NCBI RefSeq assembly: GCF_001864895.1
Contig: NZ_MJGO01000037.1
Location: 294,759-358,758 of the forward strand
Direction: 5' to 3'
Source of the DNA: Curtobacterium sp. MCBA15_009
GTDB lineage: Bacteria > Actinomycetota > Actinomycetes > Actinomycetales > Microbacteriaceae
Length of the DNA stretch: 64,000 nucleotides
Position 1 is the first letter of the stretch. Each line of letters begins with the position of its first letter. Below, piece by piece: positions 51,435 to 58,769 of the stretch. Under the pieces are notes generated by a model, which did no database searches, was not told the origin of the DNA, and was given only the letters and a program-made list of their open reading frames with translations. A program made the position numbers and the translations under genes.

Positions 51435-52118
51435 TCACCACGGCAGGGTGCCCGACTCGTCGGTGAACGTGCCGGTCGGGCCGTCCGGTCCCGTCGTCGC
51501 GAGCGCCACGACGACGCGGGCGCTCTCCGCGACGGAGCGCCCGATCCCGAACGCCGCCGTCATGTCGGTCGCCGTCGCACCCGGCTCGACGGCGTTGAAG
51601 CGGATGCCGGGGTTCGCCTTCGCGTACTGCACGGTGAGCATCGTGGCGGCCGCCTTCGACGCGGAGTAGAGCGCGACGGGCAGCCCGTGCTCCGGACGCT
51701 CCGGGTTCGTCACGGCCCAGAACGACCCCGCGCTGCTCGACACCGTGACGACGGACGGTGCCGACGACCGACGCAACAGTGGCAGCGCCGCCTCGGTGAC
51801 CCGGACGATGCCGACCGCGTTCGTGTCGAAGGAACGCAGTGCCGCGGGTCCGTCGTGCTCCGTCGTGAGGACGCCGGCGTTGTGCACGAGGACGTCGAGT
51901 CCGGTGCCCGAGGCCTCGACCGTCGCGAGTGCCGCGCGGACCGAGGCGTCGTCGGTGACGTCGAGCTGCACGGCGCGGGCACCGATCGCCGCGGCGGCCG
52001 CGGCGCCGCGGTCGGCGTCGCGTGCGCCGACCCAGACCTCGTGCCCGAGGTCGACGAGCTGGCGTGCGGTCTCGAACCCGATGCCCTTGTTGGCACCGGT
52101 GATGAGCGTGACGGTCAT
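51435..52118 (-). CDS. Short-chain dehydrogenase/reductase
   Basis: A 227-residue classical SDR: TVTLITGANKGIGFETARQLVD (cofactor loop), ARAVQLDVTDDASV, LDVLVHNAGVLTTEHD (NAG), VVTVSSSAGSF and YSASKAAATMLTVQYAK (YxxxK). All catalytic residues are present. It is divergent from the MmyB-type regulator at 52229, with a palindrome in the gap, so it is probably a target of that regulator. SDR/MmyB pairs are common in actinobacteria and often act on small aldehydes or ketones. Confidence 0.93.
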   Translation of the reverse strand: MTVTLITGANKGIGFETARQLVDLGHEVWVGARDADRGAAAAAAIGARAVQLDVTDDASVRAALATVEASGTGLDVLVHNAGVLTTEHDGPAALRSFDTNAVGIVRVTEAALPLLRRSSAPSVVTVSSSAGSFWAVTNPERPEHGLPVALYSASKAAATMLTVQYAKANPGIRFNAVEPGATATDMTAAFGIGRSVAESARVVVALATTGPDGPTGTFTDESGTLPW

Positions 52119-52209
52119 GGGTCCTCCGGACGGGAATCAGACGGGGCGGGCGCCCCGTTCCAGAAGGTATGCAGGATCTCGTCGCCGCCCCAGAGCCCTC
52201 TCGTGACCA

Positions 52210-52224
52210 GGTCCTGACAGGACC
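52210..52224. promoter_or_regulatory. Palindrome next to the MmyB-type regulator start
   Basis: GGTCCT-GAC-AGGACC, perfect 6-nt arms, ends 4 bp before the chosen ATG at 52229. It may be the regulator's operator controlling the divergent SDR. Confidence 0.55.
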
Positions 52225-52228
52225 CCCG

Positions 52229-53074
52229 ATGACGGACGCGAGCCGGGCCTCCGCTCCGGGTCGACGCAACCCGCTCGGGACGTACCTGCGCGCGCGACGG
52301 GCGCAGGTGACGCCGACGCAGGCCGGGCTGGCGGTCCGGGGCCAGCGCCGGGTCGCCGGTCTCCGTCGTGAGGAGGTCGCGATGCTCGCCGGCATCAGCG
52401 CCGACTACTACCTGCGGCTGGAGCGGGGCCGCGACCGGAACCCGTCCACCCAGGTGCTCGAGGCGCTCGGACGGGTGCTGCGACTGGACGACGAGCACCT
52501 GGCGCACATGCACGCGATCGTGGCCGGACCGCTCCGCGCCGACCGTGCGGGGACGTCGACACCCGTCGTGCCCGACGGCGCCCGCCGCCTGCTCGACCAG
52601 CTCGTGCAGCCGGCCGTCATCGAGACCACGGCGTTCGACGTCCTGGCCGCGAACCCCCTCGCGCAGCGGCTCTCACCGCGGCTGACCCCCGGGCGGAACC
52701 AGTTGCGCGACCTGCTCACGGTGCCGGAGGACCGGGCACTGTTCCCCGACCACGACGCCGTGGCGCAGTGCCTGGTCGGGAACCTCCGGCAGACCGCGGG
52801 CGGCGGCGCGGGACGGTCCGCGGACCTCGCCGAGGAGCTCCGCATGGTCAGTGACCGGTTCCGGCAGCTCTGGGACCGGCACGACGTGCAGGGGCAGACC
52901 GGCGGGACCGTCCTGCTGCACCACCCGGAGGTCGGGCCGCTCAGGCTGGAACGCGAACGGCTGGCCGTCGACGGGGCGGCGGACGTGCGACTCGTGGTGT
53001 TCCACGCGGCGCCGGGATCGGACGCGGCGGCGAAGCTCGACCGGCTGCGCGGTGCGGGGTCCCACCGGGTCTGA
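52229..53074 (+). CDS. XRE-family regulator with MmyB-like domain
   Basis: A 281-residue regulator. HTH in LGTYLRARRAQVTPTQAGLAVRGQRRVAGLRREEVAMLAGISADYYLRLERGRDRNPS, with the family hallmark GLRREEVAMLAG. The MmyB sensor domain is more diverged than in the paralogue at 5608: LLDQLVQPAVIETTAFDVLAANPLAQRLSPRL and LRMVSDRFRQLWDRHDVQGQTGG are kept. ATG 52229 is chosen because the palindrome ends just before it; an ATG at 52169 adds 20 residues. It is divergent from the SDR gene that it probably regulates. Confidence 0.9.
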   Translation: MTDASRASAPGRRNPLGTYLRARRAQVTPTQAGLAVRGQRRVAGLRREEVAMLAGISADYYLRLERGRDRNPSTQVLEALGRVLRLDDEHLAHMHAIVAGPLRADRAGTSTPVVPDGARRLLDQLVQPAVIETTAFDVLAANPLAQRLSPRLTPGRNQLRDLLTVPEDRALFPDHDAVAQCLVGNLRQTAGGGAGRSADLAEELRMVSDRFRQLWDRHDVQGQTGGTVLLHHPEVGPLRLERERLAVDGAADVRLVVFHAAPGSDAAAKLDRLRGAGSHRV

Positions 53075-53105
53075 CGGCGACCGCGGCGAGCCCGCCGGAC
53101 CGACG

Positions 53106-53149
53106 ACGACCGCAACCGCGACCGCGACCGCGACCGCGACCCGGCCACG
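53106..53149. repeat. Hexanucleotide repeat CGACCG-type
   Basis: Six to seven imperfect CGACCG/CAACCG/CGACCC units follow the MmyB-type regulator gene. Together with other low-complexity runs (27208, 58068) they mark possible slippage sites; no gene lies in 53075-53305 apart from the promoter region described next. Confidence 0.6.
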
Positions 53150-53213
53150 TCGAGCGCGAGCTGCACGCAGTCCGACGGCGCCCACGCCCGACGTTCAGCA
53201 GCGGGTCCAGACC

Positions 53214-53270
53214 TTGACGTGTGCCGTCGCTGCTGCTTTGCTCTATCAACAGATGCAAGAAAGTTGCATC
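53214..53270 (+). promoter_or_regulatory. Promoter and operator of the TRAP/RraA/IclR operon
   Basis: TTGACG (53214-53219) with a possible -10 TTTGCT at 53237-53242 (17-bp spacer). GATGCAA-GAAAG-TTGCATC (53252-53270) overlaps the likely transcription start, a good place for repression, probably by the IclR regulator at 55643. A 6-codon ORF (ATG at 53278, MTLNGE) precedes the main start. Confidence 0.6.
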
Positions 53271-53305
53271 AGGTGAAATGACCCTCAACGGAGAGTGAGT
53301 CGCAC

Positions 53306-54652
53306 ATGGGGTTGGCCGTCTGGGCGCTGATCGCCTACATCGGCACGATCGTGGTCTGGAGCGTGGCGCTCCGCCGCGGTATCGGCGAGGGGATGGTCGT
53401 CGGGTTCCTCGTCGTCTGCGCGTTCGGCGGCACCCGGTTCCTCGAGCTGCTGGTGTTCGGGTTGCAGGACGCCTTCAACGAGGAGATCGTGTTCGCCGCG
53501 CTCGCCTTCACGTTCGTCGGGTTCCTGTTGGCGTCGACCGGGGTCATCGACCGGCAGGTCGAGATCCTCAACTCGTTGCTCGGCCGGCTGCCCGGCGGGG
53601 CCGGCTACGTCGCGACCGTGGGCTCGGCACTGTTCGGTTCGGTCGCGCACTCCGGGTCCGCGAACGCCGCGACGCTCGGCACCGTCACCATCCCGTGGAT
53701 GAAGCGGTCGCAGTGGCCCGCCCCGGTGGCTGCCACCGTCGTCGCGGGGAACGCCGGCAACGGCACGGTGATCCCGCCCAGCGCCTCGTTCTTCATCCTC
53801 ATCGGCACCGCGACGGTCGCACCGCTCGTCACGATCGGCGAGCTCCTGCCCGCGATGTTCGTCGCCGCCGGGTGGTGCGTGCTGTGGCGCTTGATCGTCA
53901 TCGCCTACTTCGTCCGTCGGCACCGCATCCAGCGCGTCCCGGCAGAGGACATCAGCCCCTTCCGCCAGTCCTTCCGACACGGGTGGACGTCGCTGCTCGT
54001 GTTCCTCGGCATCCTCGTCCCGGTGTTCGTGACGCTCGGCCCGAGTGGTGCGTTCGTCACGGACGCGCTCGGGGAGGACGCGGCCGACACCATCAGCATC
54101 GTCGTCTGGATCCCCGTGCTCCTCGGCCTGCTGGCACTGCTCCTCGGCCGGAAGAAGCTGCCGAAGGGCACCCGAGGGTGGTACGACTTCGTCGCGAAGA
54201 CCGCGCCGCGCTACCGCGACATCGGTGCGACCCTCGTCTTCGCGTTCGCCGGCGGTGCCGTGCTGACCGAGCTCGGGCTCGCCGACCAGCTCGCGGCCGT
54301 GCTCAACGGACTGGACGCCTCCCCCGTCGTGATGAGCGTGATCGTCGCCGTGATGGTCGTGCTGGTCGCCGGCCCGCTCAGCTCCACCGCGACCATCGCC
54401 ACGATCGGCGGCATCGGGTTCAGCGTCCTCGTCGTCGCCGGGGTCGACCCCGTGCTGGCCGCCTGCGTCGTCCTGGTGGCGGCCTCGACCGAGGGAGCCT
54501 CGCCGCCCGGAGCGTCGGCCATCTACATCGCGACCGGGATCGCGGGGGTGAACCCGGTGAAGACGTTCGTCCCGCTCGTGGTCCTGTACGTCGTCCCCAT
54601 CCTGCTCATCGCCGCGCTCATCGGGCCGGGCTGGCTGCCCGTCCCCCACTGA
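53306..54652 (+). CDS. TRAP-type transporter large permease-like protein (DctM family)
   Basis: A 448-residue permease with about 12 hydrophobic segments. The DctM-like cores are GSVAHSGSANAATLGTVTIPWMKRSQWPAPVAATVVAGNAGNGTVIPPSASFFILIG and, near the end, LVLVAASTEGASPPGASAIYIATGIAGVNPVKTFVPLVVLYVVPILLIAALI. These match the TRAP large subunit, which imports organic acids using a sodium gradient. No DctP solute-binding gene is in the operon, unlike normal TRAP systems, so it may work alone or with a distant partner. GGAGAG lies 8 nt before the ATG. First gene of the operon. Confidence 0.8.
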   Translation: MGLAVWALIAYIGTIVVWSVALRRGIGEGMVVGFLVVCAFGGTRFLELLVFGLQDAFNEEIVFAALAFTFVGFLLASTGVIDRQVEILNSLLGRLPGGAGYVATVGSALFGSVAHSGSANAATLGTVTIPWMKRSQWPAPVAATVVAGNAGNGTVIPPSASFFILIGTATVAPLVTIGELLPAMFVAAGWCVLWRLIVIAYFVRRHRIQRVPAEDISPFRQSFRHGWTSLLVFLGILVPVFVTLGPSGAFVTDALGEDAADTISIVVWIPVLLGLLALLLGRKKLPKGTRGWYDFVAKTAPRYRDIGATLVFAFAGGAVLTELGLADQLAAVLNGLDASPVVMSVIVAVMVVLVAGPLSSTATIATIGGIGFSVLVVAGVDPVLAACVVLVAASTEGASPPGASAIYIATGIAGVNPVKTFVPLVVLYVVPILLIAALIGPGWLPVPH

Positions 54653-54683
54653 GCCCGTCCCCACCGATCGGAAGGACTGCACC

Positions 54684-54953
54684 ATGGCAGACCCCACGGG
54701 ACCCACGACGGGTCCGACCCGGAAGCGCATCGCCACCGGCATGACGGCCGTGTTCGTCGTCCTGCTCGTCTCGATGCTCGCGCTCGGCACCGTCATGGTG
54801 CTGCTGCAGCTCGTCGGCGTCCTGGTCCTCGACGCAGCGCTCGTCTCCGCGGCCGCAGCCGCCCTCGCCCCGTGGACGTTCGGGGTCGGCGGCGCCCTCG
54901 GCATCTGGACCCTGCTCCTCGCCTACGCACACGGATGGAAGTCGAACGAATGA
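54684..54953 (+). CDS. Small membrane protein, possible minimal TRAP small subunit
   Basis: An 89-residue protein with two hydrophobic helices (MTAVFVVLLVSMLALGTVMVLLQLVGVLVL and AAALAPWTFGVGGALGIWTLLLAYAHG). A normal DctQ has about 160 residues and four helices, so this would be half-size if related. It sits between the DctM-like permease and the RraA-like gene, with GAAGGAC before the ATG and a 4-nt overlap (ATGA) into the next gene. Its position strongly suggests a transporter partner. No family recognised with certainty. Confidence 0.7.
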   Translation: MADPTGPTTGPTRKRIATGMTAVFVVLLVSMLALGTVMVLLQLVGVLVLDAALVSAAAAALAPWTFGVGGALGIWTLLLAYAHGWKSNE

Positions 54954-55609
54954 CCGAGCACACCCAGCACACCGAGCACACCGAGCACACCCAGCACACC
55001 CAGCACACCGGGCACACCGTCACCCAGGACGTCGTCGACCGGCTCGGCGCCCTGCCGGTCGCGAACATCGGCGACGCCATGCAGCGCCTCGGCGTCGTGG
55101 ACGCGGAGATCGGGCCCGTCTGGCGCGGTGCGCGCACCGCCGGGACCGCGCGCACCGTCGAGGTCGCGGGCGGCGACAACGCCGGCGTCCACGAGGCGCT
55201 CGACACCCTGCGGCCGGGCGACGTCCTCGTCGTGAACGGCCACGCCGTCCGTGACCGCGCCCTGGTCGGCGAGCTCATCGCGGAGCGCCTTCGCGCACGC
55301 GGGTGCGTCGGACTCGTCGTCGACGGCGCCGTCCGCGACGTCGGCGACCTCGAGGAGATCGGCTTCCCGGTGTTCGCCCGCGCCGTCACCCCCGCCGGCC
55401 CCTACCGCAACGGACCCTTCCGCGTCGGACGGCCGGTTGCGATCGGCGGTGTCGTCGTCCACCCCGGCGACGTCGTCGTCGCCGACGGGGACGGCGTCGC
55501 GGTGGTGCCCGCAGCCGAGGCCACCGAGGTGCTCACCCGAGCAGAGGCGAAGCACGCCGACGAGACCCGGATCCGCGACGAGATCGTCGCCGCGTCGAGG
55601 TCCGAGTGA
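54950..55609 (+). CDS. RraA-like protein / oxaloacetate decarboxylase-aldolase family
   Basis: A 219-residue protein. Residues 2-23 are a seven-fold T-[EQG]-H repeat (TEHTQHTEHTEHTQHTQHTGH) coded by a 9-bp tandem repeat at 54953-55015. After it comes the RraA/HMG-aldolase fold: LGALPVANIGDAMQRLGVVDAEIGPVWRGARTAGTARTVEV, GDVLVVNGHAVRDRALVGELIAERLRARGCVGLVVDGAVRDVGDLEEIGFPVFARAVTPAGP. Members include aldolases for 4-hydroxy-4-methyl-2-oxoglutarate and oxaloacetate decarboxylases with a metal at GxxxRD. The operon suggests organic-acid catabolism. The His-rich tail could bind metal; that is inference. Confidence 0.88.
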   Translation: MTEHTQHTEHTEHTQHTQHTGHTVTQDVVDRLGALPVANIGDAMQRLGVVDAEIGPVWRGARTAGTARTVEVAGGDNAGVHEALDTLRPGDVLVVNGHAVRDRALVGELIAERLRARGCVGLVVDGAVRDVGDLEEIGFPVFARAVTPAGPYRNGPFRVGRPVAIGGVVVHPGDVVVADGDGVAVVPAAEATEVLTRAEAKHADETRIRDEIVAASRSE

Positions 55610-55642
55610 CGGTGCGGCGAGGCGGTCCGTCACAATGGCGTC

Positions 55643-56398
55643 ATGGCAACCGACGGGCAGACCTCCCAGCCGACGGTCCGCAGCGTCGAACGTGCGCTCG
55701 ACGTGCTCGAACTCCTCGAGCGGAGTGCCCGCCCGCTGCGGCTGGTCGACCTGAGCCGGGGCACGGGCCTGCACGCCGCCACGGCGCTGCGCATCGTCGG
55801 TGTGCTGCAACGCCGCGGCCTGGTGCAGCACGACGGCGGCGAGTACCGACTGGGAGCGGGAGCGCTCGGTCTGGCGCACGGCTACCTCGTCGGCGACCCG
55901 CTCACGACCCGCGCACGTGGGGTGCTCCAGCAGCTCGCCGACTCGACGCACCTCACGACGTCGCTCTACGTGCGCACCGGCGAGGAGCGCATCCTCACCG
56001 CGCGCGTCGACGGCCGGGACCCCTTGCGCTACCAGTTGCCGGTCGGTCGGCGGCTCCCCCTGGTGGTCGGCGCCGGCAAGACGATCCTCGCCTTCACGAC
56101 GCCGGAGGAACGCGACGACGTCCTCGCGCGCCACGGCGACACGACGGATGCGAGCGGCCGCACGGTACCCCTGGACGAGCTGCGCTCGTCGCTCGACGAG
56201 ATCCACCGGAACGGCTTCCACGTCTCGATCGCCGAGCGTGACGTCGCCGTCGCCGCGGTCAGCGCGCCGGTCTTCGACCAGCGCGGAGCCGTGATCGGGT
56301 CCGTCTCGGCGTCCGGTCCGGCAGAACACAACGACAGAGCGGGACTGGAGGCACTGGTCCCGGAGGTCCGTCGGGCCGCGCAGGCGGTCGGTCGGTAG
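55643..56398 (+). CDS. IclR-family transcriptional regulator
   Basis: A 251-residue regulator. The winged helix reads VRSVERALDVLELLERSARPLRLVDLSRGTGLHAATALRIVGVLQRRGLVQHDG. The C-terminal IclR ligand domain includes LADSTHLTTSLYVRTGEERILTARVDG and GRRLPLVVGAGKTILAF, ending with VAAVSAPVFDQRGAVIGSVSASGPAEH. CACAAT lies exactly 6 nt before the ATG, so it also has a leaderless promoter. It probably represses the operon through GATGCAA-N5-TTGCATC at 53252. The effector is likely the transported organic acid. Confidence 0.92.
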   Translation: MATDGQTSQPTVRSVERALDVLELLERSARPLRLVDLSRGTGLHAATALRIVGVLQRRGLVQHDGGEYRLGAGALGLAHGYLVGDPLTTRARGVLQQLADSTHLTTSLYVRTGEERILTARVDGRDPLRYQLPVGRRLPLVVGAGKTILAFTTPEERDDVLARHGDTTDASGRTVPLDELRSSLDEIHRNGFHVSIAERDVAVAAVSAPVFDQRGAVIGSVSASGPAEHNDRAGLEALVPEVRRAAQAVGR

Positions 56399-56431
56399 GA
56401 AGCGAGCCACGGCTCGCAGGAGAGGAACACC

Positions 56432-57196
56432 ATGCGAGTCGGGTTCATCGGTCTCGGCGAGGCCGGGTCCATCTACGCGGCGGCCGTCGTCGCCGCCGGT
56501 CACGAGGTCCGGGGCTTCGACCCCGCCCCCGCGCCGGCACCGGACGGCGTCGAGCGGCTCGGCTCCGTCGGCGAGGTCGTCGCCGCCAGCGAGCTGACGA
56601 TCGTCCTGACCGGAGCCGCCCTCAGCCGCTCGATCGCGGAGGACGCCGCGCGGGCGATCACCCCCGGCGCGGTCTACGCGGACTTCACGACCGCCTCCCC
56701 CGAGGACATGGTCACCGCGGAGCAGGGCATCGTCGCGGCCGGTGGCCGGTTCGCGGACGTCGCGATCCTCGGGCCGGTGCCGCTCAAGGGCGCCGCGACG
56801 GAGACGATCGTGTCCGGCGGGGCAGCGGACGTCGTCGGGGAGCTGCTCACCTCGCTCGGGTCCGACGTCGAGCACGTCGACGGCCCGGCCGGTACCGCGA
56901 CCTCGCGGAAGCTGCTCCGGAGCGTGCTCATGAAGAGCCTGGCGACCGTCGTCGTCGAGGCACTCGAGGCCGGCCGCGCCGCGGGCTGCGAGGACTGGGT
57001 GCACGCGCAGATCGCGGCACAGCTGTCCGGCGACGCGGACGCGAAGATCGAGCGGTACGAGTCGGGCAGCCGGAAGCACGCCGTGCGACGGGCGCACGAG
57101 ATGCAGTCCGTCTCGGAGTACCTCGAGCGCCTCGGCGTGCGTCCGGAGATGTCGGCCGCGTCGCGCCGGGTGCTCGAGCGGCTCGCCGACGGGTGA
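56432..57196 (+). CDS. Beta-hydroxyacid dehydrogenase-like NAD(P)-binding protein (DUF1932)
   Basis: A 254-residue protein. The Rossmann N-terminus MRVGFIGLGEAGSIYAAAVVAAGHEVRGFDP carries GLGEAG. The typical catalytic strand is replaced by YADFTTASPEDMVTAEQGIVAAGGRFADVAILGPVPLKGAATETIVSGG, and a DUF1932 C-terminal domain includes RKLLRSVLMKSLATVVVEALEAGRAAGCEDWVHAQIA. Resembles 6-phosphogluconate/3-hydroxyisobutyrate dehydrogenases. GCAGGAGAGG lies about 8 nt before the ATG. It is the last gene of the operon and probably oxidises a hydroxyacid made by, or imported for, the RraA-like enzyme. Confidence 0.88.
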   Translation: MRVGFIGLGEAGSIYAAAVVAAGHEVRGFDPAPAPAPDGVERLGSVGEVVAASELTIVLTGAALSRSIAEDAARAITPGAVYADFTTASPEDMVTAEQGIVAAGGRFADVAILGPVPLKGAATETIVSGGAADVVGELLTSLGSDVEHVDGPAGTATSRKLLRSVLMKSLATVVVEALEAGRAAGCEDWVHAQIAAQLSGDADAKIERYESGSRKHAVRRAHEMQSVSEYLERLGVRPEMSAASRRVLERLADG

Positions 57197-57246
57197 CGAG
57201 CGCAGCAGACGCTCGCTCCTGCGTCTCGTCGTGGACGGGACGGATG

Positions 57247-57459
57247 GACGGACAGGAGGCGCGGTGCCAGCTGGCACCGCGCCTCCTGTCCGTCTCGACG
57301 GGGCCGCAGACCTACCCGACCGTCACCAGCTTGGCGTAGGCCGGGAGGGCGTCGCGGCGAGGTTCTGCTCGGCCCACCGCGACCGCTGGTGCGGCCGCCG
57401 TCCGGTACGGCCGTTGCGGACGGGAGGCGCGTGGGGACCCGGCCCCGCGCCTCCCGTCC
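57247..57459. repeat. Two family A palindromes
   Basis: GACGGACAGGAGGCGCGGTGCCAG and its exact complement meet with no loop (57247-57294), a 48-bp perfect palindrome. A second copy with 14-nt arms GGACGGGAGGCGCG (57418-57431, 57446-57459) follows. The first has G-to-A and matching C-to-T changes against the family consensus. The roughly 320-bp gap around them (57197-57519) holds no gene that I can support; other low-quality ORFs there are shadows. Confidence 0.8.
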
Positions 57460-57490
57460 ACCTCGCGCACCGCGCCTTCCGGCGCGGGGC

Positions 57491-57516
57491 GCTCCACCGG
57501 ACCCGAAACCGGTGGA
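57491..57516. terminator. Hairpin terminator of the GAF-protein gene
   Basis: CTCCACCGG / CCGGTGGAG arms with an 8-nt loop, 3 bp beyond the stop codon of the minus-strand GAF gene. Confidence 0.7.
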
Positions 57517-57519
57517 GTC

Positions 57520-58590
57520 TCAACGGCGGTACAGCGTGTCCCTGGCCAGGACGGCGAAGTCGCGCAGGAGGTCGCGCTCCACGGCGTCCTCCCTGCGCGG
57601 CGCAGGATCGAACACGCAGACCGCGCCGACGCGGGTCCCGTCCAGGTCCTCCAATGGGTGCCCCGCGTAGAAGCGGATCCGTCCGCGTCGGGCGACCTGC
57701 GGACGGCTGCTGTCCCACGCGTCCCCGATGACCGTCGGGCCGGAGCCCAGCACGGTCGTGCGGCAGAAGGAGTCCTGCAGTGCTCCCGTCCCACGCGGCA
57801 GCCAGAGACTCGCGGCGGACCACTGCCGTCCCGCCGGCAGGAAGGTGATCGCAGCGCCCCGCGTCCGGAAGAGCTCGGTCATGTGCTGCACCATCCGGTC
57901 CAGGGCGGCGTCGGCCGGAGCGTCGACGACGCCCAGGCGACGGATGGCCTCGTACCGGTGCTCGAACGGTTGCGGCGTCGAGCGGAGCCACTGGGGACTC
58001 CCGGCGCGGGCCCGCTGCTGCTCGAGCAACAGGTGCACGACCTCGAGGAACAGCGGCGGCGTGCACGTGACCGTGTCGGTGTCGGTGTCGGTGTCGAGGC
58101 CCAGCACGACCAGGTCCCGTCGCGCCTGCTGCAGCGCCGTCACGAGCGCGAGCTGGTCCTCCTTGTGCGCAAGCACGAGCACGACCTCCGCGGTCGGCGC
58201 CAGCTGTGGTCGGAGCTGGTCGACCAGCACGAGCGCTTCCTCGGCCGCGGCGGCGACCGCGGTGTTCGTGGTGCGGCTGTGGACGACGCTGCCGGACAGG
58301 CACACCACCACGACGTCGTAGTTGGCGACGTGGGTCCCGCTCCCGGCGGAGACCAACGTCTGGCCGGACCAGCTCGACCACGGCACCGCCGTGACGTCGG
58401 CACCGCGCCCGGACCGCCCGGCCAGCGCCTGGGCCATCGTGCGTGCGGCGCCGTGGAGCGACTCGTCGGGCGTGAGGACCGCGTCACCGAACACCAGGAC
58501 CCGGTCCGGGTCCGGGCCGCTCGCCGACGCCGTCACGACGCGCGGCGGCAGCGAACGGTCGGGCAGTCGTGGGGCTTCCGTCATGGTCAT
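57520..58590 (-). CDS. Two-domain protein: SGNH/flavodoxin-like N-terminus and GAF C-terminus
   Basis: A 356-residue protein. The N-terminal domain (about 20-195) has a nucleotide- or ester-site-like strand RVLVFGDAVLTPDESLHGAARTMAQAL, then NYDVVVVCLSGSVVHSRTTNTAVAAAAEEALVLVDQLRPQ. A run of LDTDTDTDTVTC comes from a 6-bp DNA repeat. The GAF domain (about 225-350) has APADAALDRMVQHMTELFRTRGAAITFLPAGRQWSAASLWLP, FCRTTVLGSGPTVIGDAWDSSRPQVARRG and RFYAGHPLEDLDGTRVGAVCVFD. AGGAGG precedes ATG 58590. Probably a sensor; the output is unknown. Confidence 0.8.
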   Translation of the reverse strand: MTMTEAPRLPDRSLPPRVVTASASGPDPDRVLVFGDAVLTPDESLHGAARTMAQALAGRSGRGADVTAVPWSSWSGQTLVSAGSGTHVANYDVVVVCLSGSVVHSRTTNTAVAAAAEEALVLVDQLRPQLAPTAEVVLVLAHKEDQLALVTALQQARRDLVVLGLDTDTDTDTVTCTPPLFLEVVHLLLEQQRARAGSPQWLRSTPQPFEHRYEAIRRLGVVDAPADAALDRMVQHMTELFRTRGAAITFLPAGRQWSAASLWLPRGTGALQDSFCRTTVLGSGPTVIGDAWDSSRPQVARRGRIRFYAGHPLEDLDGTRVGAVCVFDPAPRREDAVERDLLRDFAVLARDTLYRR

Positions 58591-58769
58591 CGTCGCCTCC
58601 TGGACTTCGCTGGTCCCCGGGAGCAGTCCGGGTGGGTCACCGTCGCGCACCGGTTGGAGACGACCGTAGGCAGGCGCCGGTCCGGGCGCCATCCGCTGCG
58701 CGCGGAGTCACCGTCGCTGCGCGCGGATCCGTGTCCGGCGGGCGTGGGCGTGGCCGGTAGAGTCACGCC

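Noticed and set aside
58068-58091. TGTCGG hexamer run in the GAF-protein gene as a phase-variation site
   Set aside because: The six-base unit keeps the frame (Asp-Thr repeats), so slippage would not switch the gene off.
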